From positions 1 to 28,189 of the forward strand of contig DXVZ01000071.1 of NCBI GenBank assembly GCA_019417125.1: 28,189 nt of DNA. Reading direction: 5' to 3'. The translations under genes and the position numbers were made by a program. This document shows positions 1 through 6,891 of the stretch, in pieces. The stretch's first letter is position 1. Each line of letters begins with the position of its first letter. This stretch comes from Phascolarctobacterium sp. (lineage in GTDB: Bacteria > Bacillota > Negativicutes > Acidaminococcales > Acidaminococcaceae). The notes beneath the pieces were generated by a model. That model was not told the DNA's origin. It ran no database searches and saw nothing but the letters and a program-made list of their open reading frames with translations.

Positions 1-32
1 ACTCGCCCGCACATTCGCTTTTTTCTTGGTTC

Positions 33-48
33 TTGTTCAGTTTTCAAG
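33..48 (-). promoter_or_regulatory. rRNA-type boxA antitermination site
   Basis: On the minus strand this reads CTTGAAAACTGAACAA, inside the context GCACCTTGAAAACTGAACAA. This closely matches the boxA region found in Firmicutes rRNA leaders and 16S-23S spacers, where NusB/NusE load to prevent Rho-dependent termination. It lies about 28 bases downstream of a near-consensus promoter and leads off the left edge. The 16S gene itself is not in the window, so an rRNA operon beyond the edge is an inference. Because a protein gene (lysR), not 16S, lies upstream, a leader is more likely than an internal spacer. Confidence 0.7.
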
Positions 49-75
49 GTGCTGCTGATGTTTGACAGCTTTTGT

Positions 76-104
76 AGTTTACTATGTTTTCAACATTTTG
101 TCAA
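76..104 (-). promoter_or_regulatory. Strong sigma-A promoter P2 of probable rRNA operon
   Basis: The minus strand has a perfect TTGACA -35 (99-104), a 17-base spacer and a TAAACT -10 (76-81). It reads leftward toward the boxA site and the window edge. The match to consensus and the position directly before boxA fit an rRNA operon promoter. Confidence 0.75.
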
Positions 105-162
105 CTACTTTTTTGAAATATTTTTTATTTCAATTTTCAGTGCCGCATCACAGCGTGTTATT

Positions 163-191
163 ATTATATTAAACCTGCATCATAAAAGCAA
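163..191 (-). promoter_or_regulatory. Upstream sigma-A promoter P1 of probable rRNA operon
   Basis: The minus strand has a TTGCTT -35 (186-191), a 17-base spacer and a perfect TATAAT -10 (163-168), 87 bases upstream of P2. Tandem promoters are usual for rRNA operons. The same TTGCTT-17-TATAAT layout recurs in front of gltX. The rest of positions 1-232 holds no credible gene. Confidence 0.65.
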
Positions 192-232
192 ACATAAATT
201 TACTGTTATTTACGGCAAATTTCGTGTAAATT

Positions 233-1147
233 TTACTTAAATTTTTCTTTTTCTTGCAAATCCTCACTTTTTTCCTTTTTTACTTCATTTTTCGCAAAAT
301 TCACATATAAATCTTGTTTAAAAATCGCCGCTGCCCGCCATTCCGCCCTGCCGTCCACAGTCAGGCAGTAAAAACAGCGTTCTGCCTTCGGGCAGGCGCT
401 TAAAATGTTGACCTCACCGGCAGCAGCTGCTTCGCACGCTATATGTTCCGATATCAGCGCACAGCCCAAATTATTTTTTACAGCTTCTTTAACAGCAAAA
501 TTAGTATTAAAAATTATTGGTTTTCTTTCAACTTTTATATTATTGGTTTCAATAAACTTTTCCCACTGTCTGCGCGACGCCGAGCCTTCTTCACGGATAA
601 TCCAGCGCATGCCTGCACTTTTTGCCTGGCCTGCCGCCGTAATTACTACTAATTTATCGCAGTAAAACTGTTCCGCTTTTATGCCTTTTTCTTTAACTTC
701 TCCCTCAACCAAGCCTGTATCTATTTCGTTATTAAAAAGCAAATCAACAATCTGCCGGGTGTTGGCAATAATAATTTCTGGCTCTATTTTATTATATTTA
801 CGCACAAAACGTCCCAAATATTCCGGCAAAAAATACTCGCCAATCGTCTGGCTTGCGCCGATGCGCAAAGTACCCTCTATTTTGCCCTGAAAATCGCTGA
901 TAGCAGCTTTTGCGTATTCAATTTCGGTACAAACCGCCTTGGCGCTTTGGCATAAAATTTTGCCGGCAGGCGTCAAAGCGACATTTTTATGTTTTCCCGT
1001 ACGCTCTAATAGTGATGCGCCGAAAAAACTTTCCAGTTTTTTTATTTGTACGCTGGCAGTTGGCTGCGATATATTGCGCTTTTGCGCTGCTTTGGTAAAA
1101 TTACTGCATTCCGCAACGGCTAAAAAAGTTTCTAATTCTTCTATCAT
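233..1147 (-). CDS. LysR family transcriptional regulator, divergent from yeiH
   Basis: A 304-residue LysR-type regulator of normal family length. The N-terminal winged HTH covers about residues 1-60, with the typical SNFTKAAQKRNISQPTASVQ recognition region. A periplasmic-binding-protein-like effector domain follows from about residue 90 (GTLRIGASQTIGEYFLP). The C-terminus is Lys/Glu-rich. The ATG start has a GAGG Shine-Dalgarno about 7 bases upstream. The gene is transcribed away from yeiH across a 136-base gap. In E. coli the LysR protein YeiE sits beside yeiH, and CysL-type regulators respond to sulfur or sulfite. A role controlling yeiH is therefore likely, though the effector cannot be read from sequence. 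No convincing terminator separates it from the rRNA-type promoters downstream. Confidence 0.9.
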   Translation of the reverse strand: MIEELETFLAVAECSNFTKAAQKRNISQPTASVQIKKLESFFGASLLERTGKHKNVALTPAGKILCQSAKAVCTEIEYAKAAISDFQGKIEGTLRIGASQTIGEYFLPEYLGRFVRKYNKIEPEIIIANTRQIVDLLFNNEIDTGLVEGEVKEKGIKAEQFYCDKLVVITAAGQAKSAGMRWIIREEGSASRRQWEKFIETNNIKVERKPIIFNTNFAVKEAVKNNLGCALISEHIACEAAAAGEVNILSACPKAERCFYCLTVDGRAEWRAAAIFKQDLYVNFAKNEVKKEKSEDLQEKEKFK

Positions 1148-1195
1148 AATTTAACCTCATTAAAATTCTTAATTGTTTTTATTATAATAATTCAT

Positions 1196-1224
1196 TTTAC
1201 TAATTATTGCAAATGCTTTATACT
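1196..1224 (+). promoter_or_regulatory. Candidate yeiH promoter
   Basis: TTTACT (1196-1201, 4 of 6 consensus), a 17-base spacer and TATACT (1219-1224), about 60 bases before the yeiH start. The upstream sequence holds a 12-base perfect palindrome TTATTATAATAA (1179-1190). That could be part of a LysR operator or merely the -10 of the divergent lysR gene. Confidence 0.5.
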
Positions 1225-1283
1225 TTGGTCTGCAAACAATTACAACTTTTATATTAATCTTATCATTAGAAAGGATGTATTGA

Positions 1284-2285
1284 ATGGATTTTATAAGTAA
1301 AAATTCACGCGGCATTTTGCTTTGTTTTGCGCTGGCTGTGCCAGCAGCTTATTTAGGAAAGCTTTTTCCAGTTTTCGGCGCGCCTGTTTTTGCCATTTTG
1401 CTGGGGCTCATCACCGCTTTTTGGAACAGGCCTGCTTTCTTTCAGCCAGGCATTCAGTTCACCGCCAAAAAAATCCTGCAATATTCCATAATTCTTTTGG
1501 GTTTTGGCATGAACCTGTTTGAAATTCTCGCCGTTGGTTCGCAGTCACTGCTGATTATTATTGCCACCATCAGCACAGCGCTTGTTGCGGCTTACGTTTT
1601 CAGCAAAGTTCTGTCTATCGACCGCGATATCGCCACGTTAGTCGGCGTCGGTTCATCAATCTGCGGCGGCAGTGCCATTGCGGCTGCGGCGCCTGTCATA
1701 AAAGCTTCAGATAAAGATATAGCGCAGTCCATCTCCGTTATTTTTCTTTTTAATGTTATGGCGGCATTTCTTTTCCCTGCGCTGGGCGATATGCTTGGTT
1801 TTACCGACACCGGCTTCGGCATGTGGGCAGGTACGGCAATTAACGATACCAGCAGCGTCGTTGCGGCAGGTCAAACATGGGCAAGCGCACATGGCAGCGA
1901 TACGGCGCTGAACTACGCTACTATCGTTAAACTGACAAGAACGCTTGCTATCATACCTATCTGCCTGGGGCTGGCGTACATTACTTCTAAAACAAAAAAT
2001 ACTGCTGCCGATGTAAAAATTACTTCTATCTTTCCGATGTTTATACTTTATTTTGTGCTGGCAGCCGTGCTTAACACTCTTGCCGGCAGCAGCCTGCCGT
2101 TTTTGGCGCAGCTTCCAGCCATCGGCAAATTCATGATTGCTATGGCGATGGCAGCTATCGGACTTAATACTAATCTCATCAGCCTTATAAAAAGCGGCGG
2201 CAAACCTATTTTGCTGGGCCTTATATGCTGGATTTGCATCGCGCTTGTCAGCATCGGCATGCAGCATGTATTAGGCATCTGGTAA
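1284..2285 (+). CDS. yeiH: YeiH/UPF0324 family putative sulfate/sulfite exporter
   Basis: A 333-residue integral inner-membrane protein with about ten hydrophobic segments, the size usual for the YeiH (UPF0324) family. Characteristic stretches include LGFGMNLFEI, the GSSICGGSAIAAAAPVI loop near residues 112-128, and GTAINDTSSVVAAGQ near residue 182. The family is annotated as a sulfate exporter, and E. coli YeiH has been linked to sulfite. The substrate here is unproven. The ATG start follows an AAAGGATG Shine-Dalgarno. The divergent LysR neighbour suggests control of sulfur-oxyanion or cysteine-derived stress. An intrinsic terminator follows directly. Confidence 0.9.
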   Translation: MDFISKNSRGILLCFALAVPAAYLGKLFPVFGAPVFAILLGLITAFWNRPAFFQPGIQFTAKKILQYSIILLGFGMNLFEILAVGSQSLLIIIATISTALVAAYVFSKVLSIDRDIATLVGVGSSICGGSAIAAAAPVIKASDKDIAQSISVIFLFNVMAAFLFPALGDMLGFTDTGFGMWAGTAINDTSSVVAAGQTWASAHGSDTALNYATIVKLTRTLAIIPICLGLAYITSKTKNTAADVKITSIFPMFILYFVLAAVLNTLAGSSLPFLAQLPAIGKFMIAMAMAAIGLNTNLISLIKSGGKPILLGLICWICIALVSIGMQHVLGIW

Positions 2286-2301
2286 AATTCACAAATTGTA
2301 C

Positions 2302-2352
2302 AAACAGCACCCGCAGATTTCACGTAAATGCCACTTCTGCCGGTGCTGTTTT
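2302..2352 (+). terminator. Intrinsic terminator of yeiH
   Basis: AAACAGCACCCGCAGA pairs with TCTGCCGGTGCTGTTT (about 15 of 16 bases, one mismatch), followed by a short T run. It lies 17 bases after the yeiH stop and separates yeiH from the PBP gene. Confidence 0.8.
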
Positions 2353-2385
2353 TAATTTAGCGCTGTACATTTTTGCATTAAAGTA

Positions 2386-2394
2386 TGGTATAAT
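2386..2394 (+). promoter_or_regulatory. Extended -10 promoter of the PBP gene
   Basis: TGG-TATAAT, an extended -10 with a perfect hexamer at 2389-2394 and no good -35. It lies 52 bases before the ATG. The identical 9-mer occurs at the autotransporter and DEAD-box promoters. Confidence 0.7.
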
Positions 2395-2446
2395 AATTGG
2401 GAATATTTTAATAATTTTTACACTATTACAGAACCGAGGTTACTTT

Positions 2447-4525
2447 ATGGGAAACTTTTTCAAAACAGTATTTTGTGTGCTTGTCGCCTTATTTGTGCTG
2501 GCAGGCGCTGCTTTTTGGGGGCTTGCCGGTTTAATGCCTGCGGTAGATATTGAAGACTCCCTGCGTCCGGACGCTGCTTCTCAGTATTTTGACGACAAGG
2601 GCGAACTTATTTATACTACCGCTTCCGAAGAACGCCGCATACCCGTAAGCCTTGATAAAATGCCGAAGCATTTGCAGCAGGCATTTATATCTATTGAGGA
2701 CGCCCGTTTTTACGAACACGGCGGCATTGATATCCGCGGCACCGCGCGCGCGTTATTTGTAACGCTTACCGGCGGCGACGTGCAGGGCGGCAGCACCATT
2801 ACCCAGCAGCTTGCCAAAAACGCCTTTTTAACTAACGAGCGTACCATTACCCGCAAAATTAAAGAAGCATTTATTGCGCGCCAGCTGGAAGAACGCTACA
2901 CCAAAGACGAAATTTTAAACATGTACCTTAACCGCATTTATTTCGGCCAAGGCACTTACGGCGTGGAATGCGCTTCGCTGTACTATTTTGGCAAACATGT
3001 TGAAGATATCGACCTTGCCGAAGCGGCAACGCTGGCAGCTATACCAAAAAGCCCTAACTACTATAACCCGCTGGAAAACCCTAAAGCCAGCAAAGAGCGC
3101 CAGGAGCTTGTGCTTGACCAGATGGTAAAATACGGCTACATTACCCAGGCAGAAGCCGATGAAGCCAAAGCGGAAAAAATTGCCGTGCATGTAACCGAAA
3201 CGCAGAACAAAAAAGAATACCTTTCGTACTTTTTTGATTACTGCAACCAGTTTATTATTGATAAATTTGGTGCCGATGCGCTGTATAAAGGCGGGCTTAA
3301 AATTTATACCACTATTAACAGCGATATGCAGCAGGCTGCCGTTGATGCTTTGCAGTACCTGCCTAACTACTACACCGACGATAATAAGCTGACCCAGCCG
3401 CAGGTTGCGCTGGTTTCGCTTGACCCTACCACCGGCTACATTAAAGCCATGATTGGCGGCCGCGCCGAAGATAAATTTAACCGCGCCATTATGGCGGTGC
3501 GCCAGCCTGGTTCCAGCTTTAAGCCCTTTGTTTACCTTACGGCTATGGAAAACGGCTTTACCCCAGCCAGCGTAGTTGAAGATAAAGAAACAGAATTTGC
3601 GCAGGGCTGGACGCCGCAGAACTCCGACCTTAAATGGCACGGCAAAGTAAGCCTGCGTACCGCGCTTACCCGCTCTATGAACGTACCGACTGTTTTGGTA
3701 GCGCAGCAGGTTGGCGTCGATAAAATCATTCAAACCGCCAAAAAACTGGGCATCACCACCCTTGTTGAAGACGGAGCATACAGCGACGCTAACCTTGCCA
3801 TGTCGCTGGGCGGCCTCAGCAAAGGCGTTATTCCTATCGAAATGGCAGCCGCTTACGGTGCTATCGGCAACGGCGGCGTTTATGTAAAACCGATTGGCAT
3901 TTTAAAAATTGAAGACCGCAACGGCAAAGTAATTTTTGAAAACAAAACCGAACGCCGCGAAGCCGTTAACCCGCGCGCTGCTTACCTAACGGTAGATATG
4001 ATGAAAGGCGTATTCGTTAACGGCACTGCCGCAGGCGCAGGCCTCGGGCGCCCGGCAGCAGGCAAAACCGGCACTACGGACGACTTTAAAGACGCTTGGT
4101 TTGTAGGCTTTACGCCTAATCTTTCCACCGCCGTGTGGATTGGCGACGATAACGGCCGCGACCTTGAATATATGTACGGTTCTATGCAGCCGCTCAGCAT
4201 TTGGCGCAGCTACATGTTAAACGCTGTGCAGAACCTGCCCGCAGTTGATTTCGTCCGCCCCAGCGGCGTAGAAATTCCGCCCGAACCGAAGATTGAGCCT
4301 GATAAAAAAGATGAAGATAAAGACAAAGATAAAAAAGACAGCAAGGAAACTTCTAAACAATCCAATAAACCGGCAGTTAAAAAAGCTGCCGAAGAAGCTT
4401 CCGGCGCTGGTCAGCAAGCACCGCAAAAACCCAGTATGCGCGACCGCGTACGCGAGATTTTAGAGGGCAACGCTGCCAACAACACAAAACCGGTAGTCAG
4501 CAACAAGCCGACCCCGGCAAACTAA
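2447..4525 (+). CDS. Class A penicillin-binding protein (PBP1A type)
   Basis: A bifunctional peptidoglycan synthase of 692 residues. A short cytoplasmic stretch is followed by one membrane anchor (about residues 8-30). The GT51 glycosyltransferase follows, with catalytic Glu84 in EDARFYEHGGID, then GGSTITQQLAKN (114-125) and the ILNMYLNRIYFGQGTYG motif containing the second acidic region. The transpeptidase has SxxK at 356-359 (SSFK), SMN at 410-412 and KTG at 540-542, so both activities look intact. The C-terminal tail from about 610 is Lys/Asp/Glu-rich then Pro/Asn-rich, low complexity and probably disordered in the periplasm. The reading frame is open back to 2225, but that extension would overlap yeiH and its terminator. 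The ATG at 2447 has GAGG 7 bases upstream and begins with the expected MGNFFKTV anchor, so it is the chosen start. Confidence 0.95.
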   Translation: MGNFFKTVFCVLVALFVLAGAAFWGLAGLMPAVDIEDSLRPDAASQYFDDKGELIYTTASEERRIPVSLDKMPKHLQQAFISIEDARFYEHGGIDIRGTARALFVTLTGGDVQGGSTITQQLAKNAFLTNERTITRKIKEAFIARQLEERYTKDEILNMYLNRIYFGQGTYGVECASLYYFGKHVEDIDLAEAATLAAIPKSPNYYNPLENPKASKERQELVLDQMVKYGYITQAEADEAKAEKIAVHVTETQNKKEYLSYFFDYCNQFIIDKFGADALYKGGLKIYTTINSDMQQAAVDALQYLPNYYTDDNKLTQPQVALVSLDPTTGYIKAMIGGRAEDKFNRAIMAVRQPGSSFKPFVYLTAMENGFTPASVVEDKETEFAQGWTPQNSDLKWHGKVSLRTALTRSMNVPTVLVAQQVGVDKIIQTAKKLGITTLVEDGAYSDANLAMSLGGLSKGVIPIEMAAAYGAIGNGGVYVKPIGILKIEDRNGKVIFENKTERREAVNPRAAYLTVDMMKGVFVNGTAAGAGLGRPAAGKTGTTDDFKDAWFVGFTPNLSTAVWIGDDNGRDLEYMYGSMQPLSIWRSYMLNAVQNLPAVDFVRPSGVEIPPEPKIEPDKKDEDKDKDKKDSKETSKQSNKPAVKKAAEEASGAGQQAPQKPSMRDRVREILEGNAANNTKPVVSNKPTPAN

Positions 4526-4531
4526 AAAATT

Positions 4532-4577
4532 AATCCCATTCGTGTGATAAACATTAAGTTCATCGTACGGATGGGAT
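4532..4577. terminator. Bidirectional terminator between convergent genes
   Basis: AATCCCATTCGTGTG pairs with CGTACGGATGGGATT (about 15 pairs including G-T wobbles). TTTTTTA follows on the plus strand, and TAATTTTTTAG follows on the minus strand. It can end both the PBP transcript and the nucleoside kinase transcript. Confidence 0.85.
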
Positions 4578-4595
4578 TTTTTATGCAGTTTTTAA

Positions 4596-6257
4596 TTACA
4601 GCGCTTCTTTAAAAATAGAACCGCCGATAAATTCGCGCAGAATAGAATTAGTAGGTATCGCCGCATCGTCCATGCCGCGCACATGGCTCAGCAAATCAAG
4701 CAGGCGGTGCGCCCGCGTGTAAACTGCCTTCTCCGGGGTGATGCTTTTTAAAAGCGGCTCGGCGTATTTTTTCAGCACGGCAAATTCGTACACCAACGAT
4801 GTATTAAACATGATGTCCGCACCGTCCTGAAACGGAAAAATATATTTTTCCTCGCCGCGGCGCACATCATCCCATAACTGCAAAGTAACCAGGGCATCGT
4901 GCGAACGGAACTGCGAATCGCGCACCAGGCGGCGCAAAAGGCGCATATCCGTTGTGTGGATACGGTTGTAAGAATCAAGCTGCATCGGCGTCAGCGCGCT
5001 GATATAAATTTTCATTTTGTTATTGGCAGGTATGGATTCCGAAATACGGTCGTTAAGCGCGTGGATACCCTCCAGCACCAGCACATCGTTTTCGCCAAGC
5101 TTAATTTCGCGCCCGCGGTATTCCCTCATGCCGCTGCTGAAATTATACTTAGGTATTTTTACACACTCCCCTGCCAGCAGGCGTTTTAAATGGTCATTAA
5201 ACAGTTCAATGTCAAGCGCGTCAACGCTTTCAAAATCATAGCTGCCATCCGGTTTGCGCGGCGTATCGTGACGGTCTTTAAAATAATCGTCCATCGAAAT
5301 CGGCACCGGCCTGATGCCGTTAACAACCATTTGAATGCTCAGCCGCTGGGCAAACGTGGTTTTGCCGGATGACGACGGACCGGCAATCAACACCAGGCGC
5401 ACATCCTTGCTGCTGCCGGCAATTTTATCGGCAATACCGGCAATTTTCTTTTCGTGCAGCGCTTCTGCCACCTGGATAATGCCATTAGCATAGCCGCAGC
5501 TGATAATATGGTTCAGCTTGGCAACAGTGTTGCAGTTAATTTTGGCAGACCAGTCCTGCAGCTCATGGAACATGCCGTTTAAAGCGGCGCTCGGCGCAAA
5601 TTTATCCAGCTTATCCATGCTGCCGGTATCAGGGTAATTAATGATTATGCCGTTTTCATAATTTAAAAGCTCAAACTGCTTTAAATAACTGCAATCCGGC
5701 AGCATTGCGCCAAAAAAATACTCCGCATAATCGTTTAAATAATAAACTGTTAAAGTCTGCGCCTCCGGCGTATTGTCCAAAAGCTCCATGCGGTCATCCT
5801 CTTTGCGCTGCTGTAAAATTTTTACTGCTTCGTCACGGGTAATGGTGCCGTAAACTATTGGCAGCGCCGCCTTCACCTGCTCGCGCATAAAGGCTTCCAC
5901 CGCCTGCAAATCGTACTTGCTTAAAACAATGTTATTGGTAATATCGCAGTACAGCGCACTGCCGATAGAATTAGTAGCTTCAATCTGCACCTCAGGGCGC
6001 AGCTTTTTCATCGCATAAACAAATAAAAACAGCAGGCTGCGCACATAAACGCGCCGTCCTTCTTCCGTGTTCCAGGTTATAAAATCAACCTTACCGTCTT
6101 CGTTAAGCGGCTTTTGCAAATCAATACCGGCGCCGTTAAAAATGCCCTCCACCACCGGCTGGCTGTAAAAACCATCCAGCTCGCGGCTGATTGTAAGCAG
6201 CGTCGTACCTTTGGGGTATTCCTTGGTTATTCCGTTTGGCAAAGTAAGTTTTATCAT
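4596..6257 (-). CDS. TGS-domain nucleoside (uridine-type) kinase
   Basis: 553 residues with a three-part layout known in Firmicutes. A TGS domain covers residues 1-60 (MIKLTLPNGITKEYPKGTTL). A region like the editing/second additional domain of threonyl-tRNA synthetase covers about 60-230. A phosphoribulokinase/uridine kinase domain has Walker A GPSSSGKTT at 293-301, then SMDDYFKDR and LEGIHALND. The likely reaction is ATP-dependent phosphorylation of uridine or cytidine, or a related nucleoside, in the cytoplasm. The exact substrate of this fused family is uncertain. The start is well set by AAAGGAGA six bases before the ATG. The gene has its own near-consensus promoter and is probably monocistronic. 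The N-terminal half can draw a wrong threonyl-tRNA synthetase annotation. Confidence 0.88.
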   Translation of the reverse strand: MIKLTLPNGITKEYPKGTTLLTISRELDGFYSQPVVEGIFNGAGIDLQKPLNEDGKVDFITWNTEEGRRVYVRSLLFLFVYAMKKLRPEVQIEATNSIGSALYCDITNNIVLSKYDLQAVEAFMREQVKAALPIVYGTITRDEAVKILQQRKEDDRMELLDNTPEAQTLTVYYLNDYAEYFFGAMLPDCSYLKQFELLNYENGIIINYPDTGSMDKLDKFAPSAALNGMFHELQDWSAKINCNTVAKLNHIISCGYANGIIQVAEALHEKKIAGIADKIAGSSKDVRLVLIAGPSSSGKTTFAQRLSIQMVVNGIRPVPISMDDYFKDRHDTPRKPDGSYDFESVDALDIELFNDHLKRLLAGECVKIPKYNFSSGMREYRGREIKLGENDVLVLEGIHALNDRISESIPANNKMKIYISALTPMQLDSYNRIHTTDMRLLRRLVRDSQFRSHDALVTLQLWDDVRRGEEKYIFPFQDGADIMFNTSLVYEFAVLKKYAEPLLKSITPEKAVYTRAHRLLDLLSHVRGMDDAAIPTNSILREFIGGSIFKEAL

Positions 6258-6287
6258 AATTTTTCTCCTTTAACAGGCTATATTATT

Positions 6288-6316
6288 ATTATACCCCATT
6301 AACAGGCTTTTGCCAA
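6288..6316 (-). promoter_or_regulatory. Promoter of the nucleoside kinase gene
   Basis: Minus strand TTGGCA (6311-6316), a 17-base spacer and TATAAT (6288-6293), only one mismatch from consensus in total. The -10 is bracketed by two direct copies of TTAACAGGCT (6270-6279 and 6299-6308, plus-strand reading). Confidence 0.8.
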
Positions 6317-6330
6317 AAAACTGACGATAG

Positions 6331-6666
6331 TTATTTATTATTTACTATCAGCGATACCGATGGCTGGGACACATTAAACAAATTTGCCAAAAATACCTGC
6401 GAGATGTTTTTTGCGTGGTACAAACGGTAAATCTCCGCATTGCGTTCTTCGCGGTTGTTAAAAGGCTTTATCTCTACCGTTTCGCCGCCAATTTTATAAC
6501 CGTAGTCGCGCAAAACAACAATTACATACTCACCGTCCGGTTTCTGCGCTTTAATTTCCCAGCAGCGCAAACCATTTTTGCCGCGCGGCATATAGTTTAC
6601 ATATTCTGCCACACAGTCACCGGCAATTTGTTTAAATTTCGCTTCGTTAAAAGGTGTATTTGCCAT
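6331..6666 (-). CDS. Small HTH-containing protein of unknown function
   Basis: 111 residues from the ATG at 6666. An in-frame ATG at 6675 is less likely because the only GAG Shine-Dalgarno touches it. I do not recognise the N-terminal 75 residues: mixed alpha/beta, with WEIKAQKPDGEYVIVVLRDYGYKI, which looks like a beta-hairpin. The C-terminus (about 77-108, REERNAEIYRLYHAKNISQV then FLANLFNVSQPSVSLIV) is a clear helix-turn-helix of the Mor/resolvase-like type, so DNA binding is likely. No partner gene is adjacent: it lies between a nucleoside kinase with its own promoter and the autotransporter. A weak hairpin (GATAGT/ACTATC, 6326-6349) followed by a T6 run overlaps its stop codon and may act as terminator. 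Function unknown; a local regulator is possible. Confidence 0.75.
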   Translation of the reverse strand: MANTPFNEAKFKQIAGDCVAEYVNYMPRGKNGLRCWEIKAQKPDGEYVIVVLRDYGYKIGGETVEIKPFNNREERNAEIYRLYHAKNISQVFLANLFNVSQPSVSLIVNNK

Positions 6667-6752
6667 AATTATCATCTCGTTAAGTATAATATAATATTAA
6701 AACATTTTTAAAAACCAATTATAAATAAGAAAGATTGCACTGTTCGGCTCTG

Positions 6753-6839
6753 CAAAAATGCTGCGGCTCCATCGATTCCGTCCGGGCGCGGCACCGTACT
6801 CTCGTACAAAGTGCCCTAAATTTAGCCGCCGCAGTTTTT
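6753..6839. other. Nested hairpin element, probable bidirectional terminator
   Basis: The outer stem TGCTGCGGCT (6759-6768) pairs with AGCCGCCGCA (6824-6833) with one mismatch, flanked by A5 and T5. Inside it GGCAC (6790-6794) pairs with GTGCC (6811-6815), and GTAC (6796-6799) with GTAC (6804-6807). The arms end in T runs on both strands. It lies 53 bases after the autotransporter stop, so termination of that transcript is the simplest role. The internal structure is more elaborate than a terminator needs, and a small RNA or short repeat is possible. Confidence 0.55.
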
Positions 6840-6891
6840 GTCTATCGCCTCACAGTACAATTCTTTCTTATTTTATTTCGTAAGTTTTTAA

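Noticed and set aside
49..240. 63-residue plus-strand open frame in the left-end region
   Set aside because: It runs antisense through the rRNA-type promoters and overlaps the lysR 3' end, with no ribosome binding site and no family-like sequence.
2225..2446. 74-residue N-terminal extension of the PBP reading frame
   Set aside because: It would overlap the end of yeiH, its terminator and the PBP promoter. The ATG at 2447 has a good Shine-Dalgarno and the expected anchor sequence.
2915..3733. 272-residue minus-strand frame inside the PBP gene
   Set aside because: A shadow of a strongly coding, GC-rich gene on the other strand; the composition and lack of a start signal show no independent coding.
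4596..6257. Threonyl-tRNA synthetase
   Set aside because: Only the TGS and editing-like N-terminal regions are similar. The C-terminal half is a Walker A kinase and no class II synthetase motifs are present.
6326..6349. Strong terminator for the small HTH gene
   Set aside because: The stem is only 6 AT-rich pairs overlapping the stop codon, although a T6 run follows; kept only as a remark in the gene entry.
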